A stretch of DNA of 16,340 nucleotides from CAZFDT01 sp964518335 (GTDB taxonomy: Bacteria > Planctomycetota > Phycisphaerae > Phycisphaerales > Phycisphaeraceae): the NCBI GenBank assembly GCA_964518335.1, contig CAZFDT010000105.1, positions 1-16,340 of the forward strand. The letters are read 5' to 3'. How positions within the stretch are numbered: the first letter of the stretch is position 1; the number at the start of each line of letters is the position of its first letter. Under the pieces are notes generated by a model. The model made no database searches. It had not been told where the DNA came from and saw only the letters and a list, made by a program, of their open reading frames with translations. Below, in pieces: positions 6,731 through 13,286 of this stretch. Made by a program: the position numbers and the translations under genes.

Positions 6731-8041
6731 ATGCTGTTTTCCCCCCATCTGCCCTACCGCTTCTTTCCGCCCCGGCCCAATCGGCTGCTGGCGGCGGCGT
6801 TCTGGCCGTACCTGCGTTATCGGGTGCTGCCCCGCGTCTTTGACGTGCACTCGGTCGCCACCGAGGGCATCGATCACCTGCGGCAAGTGCAGCACAATGG
6901 CGACAGCCAGGTGATCGTCATCAACCATCCCGATCATGCTGACGGCTGGGCAATGGGCATGGCGCTGCACCAGGCGGGCGTGCGCGCGCACTACCTGACG
7001 GCTTACGCCAACCTGGTGCGGGCCAGCCGCCTGAGCGTCCTGGCGATGCGCGTGATGGGCACGTACTCGATCAACCGCTTCGATTACGACGCGGCCAGCT
7101 TTCGCGCGTCGATGGACATCCTGACGGGCGGCGGCTGCCGTCGCGCCATCGTGCTGACGCCCGAGGGCAATATCCTCACACAAGGCGACCGAGTCGCACC
7201 CTTCAAAGAGGGCGGCTTCTTCCTGGCGGTCCGCGCGGCGCGGCAACTGCAGCGGCGTGGCGGGTCCGGGCGCATGTGGGTGTCGCCGGTGGCCGTCAAG
7301 TTCACCCACCTGACCGACGCGCGCGGCGAGGTGGGTCGCGTGGTCGACCAACTGCAGCGCCTCGTGGGGCAGCCACCTCGACCGCTGGGCGAACGCCCCG
7401 TAGCGACGCTCGCGGCGCTGGGGCTGGCCGCCGCCAACGCGCAACTGCAGAGGCTGAACATGCCTGACCTGCCGACCATCGCCTCTCTCGACGACCTGCG
7501 TTCAGCCGCCGCTGCCATTCTCAACCGACTGGAAACGCAACTGCAGCTTGAACCGGCCAGCCACGCAACCCATGCCGACCGCATCAGTCAACTGCAGCGG
7601 CATATCCATCACCAGGTCAACGCCGACCGCAGCCCCGAAACTTTGGCCCCCATCGAGACCGCCAGCCACCTGGCGGCGCGGCTCGACAGCTATAGTCCCG
7701 ACTACACGTGCCAACGCACCACGCTCGACCGCGTCAGCGAACTGGCCCGCAAACTGTACGAGGACATCCACAACGATCGGGCGCGGCTGCTTGCCCCGAT
7801 GGGCGCCATCATTCGAGCTGCCCCGCCATTGGACGTGGGCCAATACCTCGCCCGCGGCCCGATCCGGCAGGCGATCGCTGACCTGACGCATGACGCCCGG
7901 ACCGCCGTGCAGACGCAACTCGACGCGATCAACGCCGCCAACACCGCGCCCGGCAGCCGACTATGGCAGACGCTGTGCCCCGTCACGAGCGATCGGCGTC
8001 ACGACTGCACTGCCCCAGTGAACCTGGCGGCGGAGGGATGA
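6731..8041 (+). CDS. PlsC-like acyltransferase domain protein with long C-terminal extension
   Basis: A 436-residue protein. The N-terminal half (about 35-200) carries the glycerolipid acyltransferase blocks: NHPDHAD gives the catalytic HX4D pair (His66, Asp71), INRF lies at 114-117, and TPEGNIL (143-149) corresponds to the substrate-binding EGT/PEG block. Such enzymes acylate lysophosphatidate or related lipids at the inner membrane face. The C-terminal half (about 200-436) is predicted-helical, rich in Leu, Ala and Gln, contains five copies of Gln-Leu-Gln, and is not recognised. Standard PlsC is about 240 residues, so this is nearly twice the length. The start is uncertain: ATG 6731 is used, and TTG 6725 is two codons upstream with no clear ribosome-binding site for either. 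The natural substrate is unknown. Confidence 0.8.
   Translation: MLFSPHLPYRFFPPRPNRLLAAAFWPYLRYRVLPRVFDVHSVATEGIDHLRQVQHNGDSQVIVINHPDHADGWAMGMALHQAGVRAHYLTAYANLVRASRLSVLAMRVMGTYSINRFDYDAASFRASMDILTGGGCRRAIVLTPEGNILTQGDRVAPFKEGGFFLAVRAARQLQRRGGSGRMWVSPVAVKFTHLTDARGEVGRVVDQLQRLVGQPPRPLGERPVATLAALGLAAANAQLQRLNMPDLPTIASLDDLRSAAAAILNRLETQLQLEPASHATHADRISQLQRHIHHQVNADRSPETLAPIETASHLAARLDSYSPDYTCQRTTLDRVSELARKLYEDIHNDRARLLAPMGAIIRAAPPLDVGQYLARGPIRQAIADLTHDARTAVQTQLDAINAANTAPGSRLWQTLCPVTSDRRHDCTAPVNLAAEG
7244..7597 (+). repeat. Five in-frame copies of CAACTGCAG within the acyltransferase gene
   Basis: CAACTGCAG lies at 7244-7252, 7349-7357, 7442-7450, 7538-7546 and 7589-7597, separated by 105, 93, 96 and 51 bases, all multiples of three. 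Each encodes Gln-Leu-Gln with identical codons. The spacing of 31 to 35 residues for the first four copies suggests a degenerate repeat or regular helical hairpins. Confidence 0.5.
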
Positions 8042-8089
8042 CCCGCACGGCGGGCCAGGTGTAAAAAGTGAGGAATTTCGCTATCGTGC

Positions 8090-8118
8090 TTGAACTGGCT
8101 GGCCGAAATAGGTAGAAG
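8090..8118 (+). promoter_or_regulatory. Candidate distal rho promoter
   Basis: TTGAAC (8090-8095) and TAGAAG (8113-8118) are separated by 17 bases in the AT-richest part of the intergenic region. Use of this promoter would give a leader of about 265-270 bases before the rho ATG. Only the sequence match supports it. Confidence 0.35.
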
Positions 8119-8160
8119 ATGGGTAGATCGCCCCGGGAGGGGGCGTGATTTCGGGGCCAG

Positions 8161-8192
8161 TCCGGGGCCGATCCGGGGGCCGATCCGGGCGA
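8161..8192. repeat. Short G-rich tandem repeat in the rho leader
   Basis: Three consecutive units of 11, 12 and 9 bases share the core TCCGGG(GGCC)GA, at 8161-8171, 8172-8183 and 8184-8192; a fourth imperfect copy precedes them (8151-8158). On the RNA these runs of G could form stable structure. Confidence 0.5.
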
Positions 8193-8273
8193 TTGCCGGA
8201 GGGGCACGAGCGCATCTGCGTGCCAACGGCCCGGACGTAGCAGCAAGCTCATGGTGAGCCAATGGATCGACGG

Positions 8274-8287
8274 GGCCCGATCGGGCC
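8274..8287. other. 14-bp perfect palindrome GGCCCGATCGGGCC
   Basis: This sequence is its own reverse complement and lies 106 bases upstream of the rho start codon. It could be a protein-binding site or a cruciform/hairpin in the leader RNA; no loop bases are left, so a hairpin would need to open the centre. Confidence 0.45.
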
Positions 8288-8303
8288 GACCGGATTCCAT
8301 GGC

Positions 8304-8311
8304 GCTACACA
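8304..8311 (+). promoter_or_regulatory. Possible proximal rho -10 element
   Basis: GCTACACA resembles the GCTACACT/GCTACAAT elements found just upstream of other genes in the window, though the last base is A. Transcription would start near 8318 and give a leader of about 75 bases. There is no -35 match. Confidence 0.25.
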
Positions 8312-8379
8312 TGCGACCTTCTGTCGGTGTGTCGTGCGGCGACCCAGCGTTGGTGTCGTGCGCCGACCTTCCTGATTAG
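8311..8379 (+). CDS. Possible 22-residue leader peptide upstream of rho
   Basis: An ATG at 8311 opens 22 codons ending in TAG at 8377-8379, 13 bases before the rho ATG. The peptide begins MRPSVGVSCGDP and contains two copies of VSC. The underlying DNA has an imperfect direct repeat around GTCGTGCGSCGACC. There is no ribosome-binding site, so translation is doubtful. It is listed because E. coli rho also has a short leader ORF (rhoL); the resemblance is positional only. Confidence 0.2.
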   Translation: MRPSVGVSCGDPALVSCADLPD

Positions 8380-8392
8380 GGCAGTGCGCCCC

Positions 8393-9637
8393 ATGCAAAC
8401 CCAGACTGGGATTCTCGAACTGTCCGGCCGTCCCGACGGTCGGCTCCGCACCCTGCAGCAGACGCTCATCGCCGAGCCCGCCGATCCGGTGGTGCCCGCG
8501 CGGCTGGTCGAGCAACTGGGCCTGCGTCCCGGCCTCGAACTGACCGTCGAACTGGGCGGCCCATGGGGCGGCGGCAACGGACACAACGGTCAGAGCCACG
8601 GCGGCGGTGGCGGCCACTCCGGTGGCGGACGCCGCGGCAAAAAGAAAAAGAAGAACAAGGGCGACGTCATCGCCCCCAACGCCCCTCGCGTCAACCGCGT
8701 GGTCGAGATCGATGGCCAGGCGCCGGACATCTGGACCAAACGTCGCAAGTTCGAGGACCTGACCACCATCGATCCGCAGCCGCGGCTGACCCTGGAGTAC
8801 CCCGGCTGCCCGCCGGCGTGTCGGCTCATCGACCTCTTCTGCCCGATCGGGTACGGCCAGCGCGGCATGATCGTGTCCCCGCCCAAGGCCGGCAAGACCA
8901 CCCTGCTGCAGAATATCGCCTTCGCCATCAAGAAGAACCACCCCGCCGTGCACGTGATCGCCCTGTTGGTGGATGAGCGACCGGAGGAGGTGACCGACTT
9001 CCGCCGCAATGTCCCGTGTGAGGTGCTGGCGTCGAGCAACGACCACCCGCCGCAGCGCCACGTGGGCTTGGCGATCCTGACGATCGAGCGGGCCAAGCGG
9101 ATGGCCGAGAGCGGCCGCGACGTGGTGGTGCTGCTCGACTCGCTGACGCGCGTCGGGCGGGCGTTCAACACGGCCCCCGGACTGGTGCAGTCGGGTCGCA
9201 CGCTCACAGGCGGCCTGGACGCCGGGGCGCTGGCGATTCCCAAGCAGCTCTTCGGCGCCGCGCGCAAGTTCGAGGAAGGCGGGTCACTGTCGATCATCGC
9301 CACGGCCCTGATCGACACGGGCAGTCGCGGCGACCAGGTGATTTTCGAGGAGTTCAAGGGCACGGGCAATATGGAGCTGATCCTCGACCGCAAGATCGCC
9401 GACAAGCGCATCTTCCCCGCGATCGATCTGGCGGCCAGCGGCACGCGCAAGGAGCACCTGCTCTTGAGCGAGCCGGAGCTGCAGACGATGGCCGCACTGC
9501 GCCGACGATTGCTGCAGATGCAGCCGGACGTGCAGATGGAGCAGTTGCTCCGCGCCACCGAGCGTTTCAAGACCAACGCCGAACTCGTCGGCAGCCCGCA
9601 GTCGCCCGGCAATCCCGCGGCGAGCGTGCGAGTCTGA
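8393..9637 (+). CDS. rho: Transcription termination factor Rho with a Gly/Lys-rich insert
   Basis: A hexameric RNA-dependent ATPase of 414 residues (E. coli Rho has 419). The ATPase core is canonical: Walker A PPKAGKTT at 163-170, LLVDERPEEVT with catalytic Glu195, Walker B VVVLLDSLTR with Asp249, the Q-loop region LTGGLDAGAL (271-280) and the R-loop region FKGTGNMEL (321-329). The N-terminus is unusual. The helical Rho_N subdomain is missing: the protein begins directly at the cold-shock-type RNA-binding strand (GILEL, 6-10). Where E. coli has GFGFLR, with aromatic residues that stack on RNA, this protein has DGRLRT. Residues 55-90 are a low-complexity insert of Gly, His and Asn ending in RRGKKKKKNKG. 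ATG 8393 is used because homology starts there; the frame is open upstream to 8327. Confidence 0.93.
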   Translation: MQTQTGILELSGRPDGRLRTLQQTLIAEPADPVVPARLVEQLGLRPGLELTVELGGPWGGGNGHNGQSHGGGGGHSGGGRRGKKKKKNKGDVIAPNAPRVNRVVEIDGQAPDIWTKRRKFEDLTTIDPQPRLTLEYPGCPPACRLIDLFCPIGYGQRGMIVSPPKAGKTTLLQNIAFAIKKNHPAVHVIALLVDERPEEVTDFRRNVPCEVLASSNDHPPQRHVGLAILTIERAKRMAESGRDVVVLLDSLTRVGRAFNTAPGLVQSGRTLTGGLDAGALAIPKQLFGAARKFEEGGSLSIIATALIDTGSRGDQVIFEEFKGTGNMELILDRKIADKRIFPAIDLAASGTRKEHLLLSEPELQTMAALRRRLLQMQPDVQMEQLLRATERFKTNAELVGSPQSPGNPAASVRV

Positions 9638-9697
9638 CAGCGACCCTCTATCACAGGGCGCGGACTGGGCCAGCCACTGTCTTGAACGTCAAGCGAT

Positions 9698-9725
9698 TTG
9701 ATGACATGTCGCCATCGGCTACGCT
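9698..9725 (+). promoter_or_regulatory. Candidate promoter for the nnrE operon (leaderless)
   Basis: TTGATG (9698-9703) and TACGCT (9720-9725) are separated by 16 bases. The -10 hexamer ends 6 bases before the ATG at 9732, with no Shine-Dalgarno sequence. This is the only plus-strand copy of the GCTACNMT-type element with a reasonable -35. Confidence 0.45.
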
Positions 9726-9731
9726 GATCGC

Positions 9732-10421
9732 ATGATGCAGACCCTTACCCGCCTGCAGGTTCGCGAGGTCGATCGCCTGGCCATCGAGGAACTGGGCATC
9801 CCCGGCATCGTGCTGATGGAGAACGCTGCGCGCAACGCGGCGGCGGCGATCCTGGACGTCATCGAAGGGCAACTGCAGCTCACGCCGGTGGACGCGCGCG
9901 TGGTCGTTCTCTGCGGCGGGGGCAACAACGGCGGAGACGGGTACGCCATCGCCCGGCACCTGCACAACGTCGGCGCGACGGTGATCCTTATCGCCGCCAA
10001 AGCCCCGGCGGAACTGAGCGGCGACGCGGCGACCAATCACGCCATCTGCGCGGCCATGGGGCTGGACATCCGCCCGGTCGAGTGCGCGGCCGAGGCATTG
10101 CGCGGCGGCCACGTGGCGGTGGACGCGCTGCTGGGCACGGGGTTCGCCGGCGAGGTGCGGCCGCCGCTGGCGTCGCTCATCGCGCTGACCAACGAGTCCC
10201 GCGCGACGCAGGGGCTGGTGACGGTGGCGATCGACGTGCCCTCGGGTCTGGACTGCGATACGGGCCAGCCGGCGGCGCCGACGATCGAGGCCGACCTGAC
10301 GGTGACGTTTGTCGCCGCCAAGCCGGGGCTGCTCGCCGAGTCGGCGCGGCCGTACGTGGGCGAACTGGTCGTGGCCGACATCGGCTCGCCGCCGGAACTG
10401 ATCGCGCAGGCGACGCGCTGA
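9732..10421 (+). CDS. nnrE: NAD(P)H-hydrate epimerase (YjeF N-terminal domain)
   Basis: A 229-residue enzyme that interconverts the R and S epimers of NAD(P)HX, the hydrated and inactive form of NAD(P)H, so that the dehydratase NnrD can restore the cofactor. Family motifs: the MENAAR stretch (29-34), the nucleotide-binding loop CGGGNNGGDGY (61-71), DALLGTG (131-137), AIDVPSGLD (166-174) and the FVAAKPGL stretch (193-200). In E. coli the two activities are fused in one protein; here the dehydratase is a separate gene 2.9 kb downstream in the same orientation, with two other genes between. The start is ATG 9732 (ATG 9735 is one codon in). It is probably the first gene of the nnrE-to-nnrD run. 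Confidence 0.93.
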   Translation: MMQTLTRLQVREVDRLAIEELGIPGIVLMENAARNAAAAILDVIEGQLQLTPVDARVVVLCGGGNNGGDGYAIARHLHNVGATVILIAAKAPAELSGDAATNHAICAAMGLDIRPVECAAEALRGGHVAVDALLGTGFAGEVRPPLASLIALTNESRATQGLVTVAIDVPSGLDCDTGQPAAPTIEADLTVTFVAAKPGLLAESARPYVGELVVADIGSPPELIAQATR

Positions 10422-10427
10422 GGTCGC

Positions 10428-10433
10428 TACACT
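10428..10433 (+). promoter_or_regulatory. Candidate internal -10 element before the BshC-like gene
   Basis: TACACT (context TCGCTACACT) falls in the 21-base gap after nnrE and ends 9 bases before the ATG at 10443. No Shine-Dalgarno is visible beyond a CGG next to the ATG. It may give a secondary leaderless transcript within the operon. Confidence 0.35.
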
Positions 10434-10442
10434 TTCGCTCGG

Positions 10443-11792
10443 ATGAAACTCACGGTGAACCCGCCGCTGTCGCAGTGGTCCGTGCCGTCGTCGGTAGCGC
10501 GGCGCGGAGAGCTGGCGGCCCTCGTCCACGCCAACGCCGATCGGCTCGGCACGGGACGCCTCGACGGTGACCGACCGATCATCGCCACGGGACATCAGGC
10601 GTTTTTCTGGCACCCGGGCATTCTCGCCAAGGACATCGCGGCCCGCGCCGCCGCCGGACGACTCGACGCCGACGCGCTGCACGTCGTGGTGGATCAGGAC
10701 GTCCACGATGCGACGACGCTGGACGTGCCGCACGTCCGCGACGAGCGCGTGGTGGTGGATCGAGCGCGACTGGCGGCGCAGGACCTCGCCGTGCCGACGG
10801 GCATGCACGAGCCGGTGACGTTCGCCCCCGAGCACCCGCACCTACCCGCCGCGCTGGTCGAGGCGATGGGCGATCTGCCAGCATGCGAGTCGCTGGCCCA
10901 ACAGATCACCGTTGCGCTGTCGCGGCTGCGCCGGGCGGTGGCGGGTGACATGCCGGTGGTGTTTGCCAGCCAGCTCGCGCGTCTGCCGGTGTTCGGCGAG
11001 CTGATCGCTCGCATGCTCGCCGATCCTCGCAGGTGTGTCGCGGCCTACAACAACGCGGCGCGGCAGGTTCCTGAAGCGGGTATCACGTCGCTGCAGTTGT
11101 CCCGCGACCTGGTCGAACTGCCGCTGTGGCAACTGCTGTGGAGCCGGCCCAGGCGGCGCGTCTTTGCCGACGTCGCCGACGCACGTGCCCTCCTCGTCGC
11201 CGACGACGGCTCCCCCATCGACGACACGTCGAGTCTGGCCCCACGCGCCCTGACCCTCACCGCAGTGATGCGGTCGAGTCTCTGCGACGGGTTCGTCCAC
11301 GGGCTGGGCGGCGGCGCGTACGACCGCATCATGGAAGCGTGGTGGACGGCATGGATCGGCCGACCGCTCGCTCCCATGGCGGTGGTGACCGCCGACTTGT
11401 TCATGACGTTCGATGCCCCCGTTGCCGACCGCGCCGAGCTGCATCGCGCGGTGTGGTTCGCCCACCACCTGCCGCACAACCTCGATCGCGTGCTGCGCTT
11501 GGAAGGTTCGCTGGCCACGCACAAACGGGCGCTGATCGACGCGATGATTATCGACCGCGACCGCCCCCGTCGCGCTGCGGCATTCGCCGAGGTTCACCGC
11601 ATCAATCGCGAGCTGGCAGCGGCGCACCCCGACGCCCTGGCCGATGCCCGGCGCCGACTCGATCGCACGCGCCTGGGTCTGGCCAACTGGCGTGCGACGC
11701 TCCGCCGTGACTGGTGCTTTGCCCTGTATCCGCCCGACGAGCTGCACGCCCTGGCCGACGCCATCCGCCAAGCGGCTACAATCGCGGCATGA
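10443..11792 (+). CDS. Conserved hypothetical protein, distantly BshC-like
   Basis: A 449-residue soluble-looking protein with no signal peptide or membrane segment, which I cannot assign with confidence. The N-terminal segment has ATGHQAFFWHPGILAKDIA (residues 48-66), reminiscent of the GxQ...GP...YK nucleotide-loop region of BshC, the proposed cysteine ligase of bacillithiol synthesis. Further on come VVDQDVHD (82-89), PRALTLTAVM and FVHGLGGGAYDRIMEAW (His286 in HGLGG). I recall the PRALT and HG-GG-YD blocks from planctomycete hypothetical proteins, but no characterised member. It ends in a 4-base ATGA overlap with the next gene and lies in the nnrE-nnrD run. A role in cofactor or thiol metabolism is conjecture. 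ATG 10443 is the only reasonable start. Confidence 0.7.
   Translation: MKLTVNPPLSQWSVPSSVARRGELAALVHANADRLGTGRLDGDRPIIATGHQAFFWHPGILAKDIAARAAAGRLDADALHVVVDQDVHDATTLDVPHVRDERVVVDRARLAAQDLAVPTGMHEPVTFAPEHPHLPAALVEAMGDLPACESLAQQITVALSRLRRAVAGDMPVVFASQLARLPVFGELIARMLADPRRCVAAYNNAARQVPEAGITSLQLSRDLVELPLWQLLWSRPRRRVFADVADARALLVADDGSPIDDTSSLAPRALTLTAVMRSSLCDGFVHGLGGGAYDRIMEAWWTAWIGRPLAPMAVVTADLFMTFDAPVADRAELHRAVWFAHHLPHNLDRVLRLEGSLATHKRALIDAMIIDRDRPRRAAAFAEVHRINRELAAAHPDALADARRRLDRTRLGLANWRATLRRDWCFALYPPDELHALADAIRQAATIAA
11777..11782 (+). promoter_or_regulatory. Candidate -10 element before the transglutaminase-like gene
   Basis: TACAAT (context CGGCTACAAT), located inside the 3' end of the upstream gene, ends 6 bases before ATG 11789. 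It is the closest match to a TATAAT consensus among the plus-strand GCTAC elements. Confidence 0.4.
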
Positions 11793-13285
11793 GCCGAACC
11801 ACGCGCACGTTCGTCGCCCTGCTCGTCGTCGCCCTGTTCTGCGGCCGGGCTTTGGGCGACGCCGCCTTCGATCGCTGGTACACGCTGTTGCTGCAGGACC
11901 AGCGCGCCGGCTGGGCGCACGTCACCGTCACCGAGCAGGCCGGGCGCATCAGCAGCGACAGCGACATGCACATCTCGATCAAGCGCGGGGCCATGGCGAT
12001 GTCGCTACGGGTCACGTCGCGCTTCGTCGAGACCGCCGACGGCAAGCCAGTGGAGGCGACGATGGTGCAGTCGCTGGGCGCGACGCAGGCGATGAAGCAG
12101 ACGATGCGATTCGGCGCCGAGGGGATCGAGGTGACGACGGAGCAGGCCGGGCGGGTGCAGACGCAGAAGCATCCACTTCCGGGGGAGGCGTGGCTGACGC
12201 CCGCCGCCGCGTCGCGCTTCGCCGAGGCCGAGTATGCGAAGGGGGCCAAGGAAATCAGCTTCCACACGATGGACCCGTCGCTGGGTCCCAAGGCCGTGCA
12301 GACCACGCTCAAGATCATCGGCGACGCCGACGTGGAGGTGATGGGCAAGACGGTCCCGGCCGTGCTGATCCACTCAACGGTGTCTGCGGTGCCCGGCGTG
12401 GTGATGAAGCAGTACGTCGATGCAAAGCTGCAGCCGGTGAAGATGACGGTATCGCTCATGCCGGGCATGGAGTTGACGATGGTCGAATCGGACGAGCTGC
12501 TGGCCAAGGCGAAGCTCGACGCGCCGGAGATGTTGGTGCGAACACTGGTGAAGCCGGATAAGCCGATCGCCCGTCCGCGCGACCTGCGGCGGGCGGTGTA
12601 CCGGCTCACTGCAGCACAGCAACTGCCGAAGCTGCCGGTCGCAGGCGTGCAGCGGCAGGCGGAAGCAGGGGAAGGCGATCCGGGTTCGTTGATCGAAGTT
12701 GATCTGGATCAGTCGTTACCGGTCGCCAAGGACGACGCCCCCACCGACGATCATCGCCGCGCTTCGCCCATGCTCGACAGCGACGATGTGAAGGTGCGCG
12801 AGCTGACCGCCGAGGCGCTCAAGGGCCTCAAGCCCGACGCGCCCGTGCGGGACCGCGCCGAGGCCCTGCGCGCGTTCGTGCATCGCTACGTCAAGGCCAA
12901 GGACCTGTCGGTCGGCTTCGCCACCGCCAGCGAGGTCGCCCGCACCCGCCAGGGCGACTGCACCGAGCACGCCATGCTGCTGGCGGCGATGCTCCGCGCC
13001 GCGGGTATCTCCAGCCGCACGGTCACGGGGCTGATCTACATCGACGAGTTCGTCGGCCAGCGCGGCGTGTTCGGCTACCACATGTGGACGCAGGCCTGGG
13101 TGCAGGACGACGCCGCGCCGCGCGGTACGTGGCTCGACCTCGACGCCACCCTGCGCGACCGCGCCTTCGACGCCGCCCACATCGCCCTGGCCACCTCGCC
13201 GCTGGCCGACGCCGCACTCGTCAACGACCTGGTCGCCATGATGCCGCTGCTGGGCCAGCTCACCATCGAGGTCATCGAGCCCTGA
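11789..13285 (+). CDS. Secreted transglutaminase-like cysteine protease-fold protein
   Basis: A 498-residue protein with a Sec signal peptide: MSRTTRT, a hydrophobic run at 8-19, and probable cleavage after RALG near residue 23. It should therefore act outside the cytoplasmic membrane. Residues about 30-330 form a beta-rich, unrecognised region. The C-terminal part (about 350-480) is a transglutaminase-like core with the complete triad: Cys391 in RQGDCTEHAMLLAAMLRAAG, His431 in GYHMWTQAWV and Asp450 in TWLDLDAT. Such domains in bacteria act as peptidases or cross-linkers; the substrate is unknown. ATG 11789 is chosen over 11714 because it opens the signal peptide and overlaps the previous stop (ATGA). 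The nnrD gene follows after 1 base. Confidence 0.85.
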   Translation: MSRTTRTFVALLVVALFCGRALGDAAFDRWYTLLLQDQRAGWAHVTVTEQAGRISSDSDMHISIKRGAMAMSLRVTSRFVETADGKPVEATMVQSLGATQAMKQTMRFGAEGIEVTTEQAGRVQTQKHPLPGEAWLTPAAASRFAEAEYAKGAKEISFHTMDPSLGPKAVQTTLKIIGDADVEVMGKTVPAVLIHSTVSAVPGVVMKQYVDAKLQPVKMTVSLMPGMELTMVESDELLAKAKLDAPEMLVRTLVKPDKPIARPRDLRRAVYRLTAAQQLPKLPVAGVQRQAEAGEGDPGSLIEVDLDQSLPVAKDDAPTDDHRRASPMLDSDDVKVRELTAEALKGLKPDAPVRDRAEALRAFVHRYVKAKDLSVGFATASEVARTRQGDCTEHAMLLAAMLRAAGISSRTVTGLIYIDEFVGQRGVFGYHMWTQAWVQDDAAPRGTWLDLDATLRDRAFDAAHIALATSPLADAALVNDLVAMMPLLGQLTIEVIEP

Positions 13286-13286
13286 C

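Larger units (their letters stand above)
8042..8392 (+). other. 351-bp non-coding leader region upstream of rho
   Basis: No convincing protein gene lies here. It holds, in order: a weak hairpin CCCGC/GCGGG (8042-8054); an AT-richer stretch with a candidate promoter (8090-8118); a G-rich tandem repeat (8161-8192); a 14-bp palindrome (8274-8287); a GCTACACA element (8304-8311); and a possible 22-codon ORF (8311-8379). Long untranslated leaders are known for rho genes, which regulate their own transcription by early termination, so this may be a regulatory leader. Confidence 0.5.

Noticed and set aside
7983..8312. 109-residue and 87-residue minus-strand frames in the rho leader
   Set aside because: No recognisable domain and no ribosome-binding site; treated as chance frames in a non-coding leader.
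12174..12186. CACTTCCGGGGGA shared with 5688-5701
   Set aside because: A 13-base match between a coding region and an intergenic repeat in GC-rich DNA; it lacks the surrounding GGTCA context, so probably coincidence.
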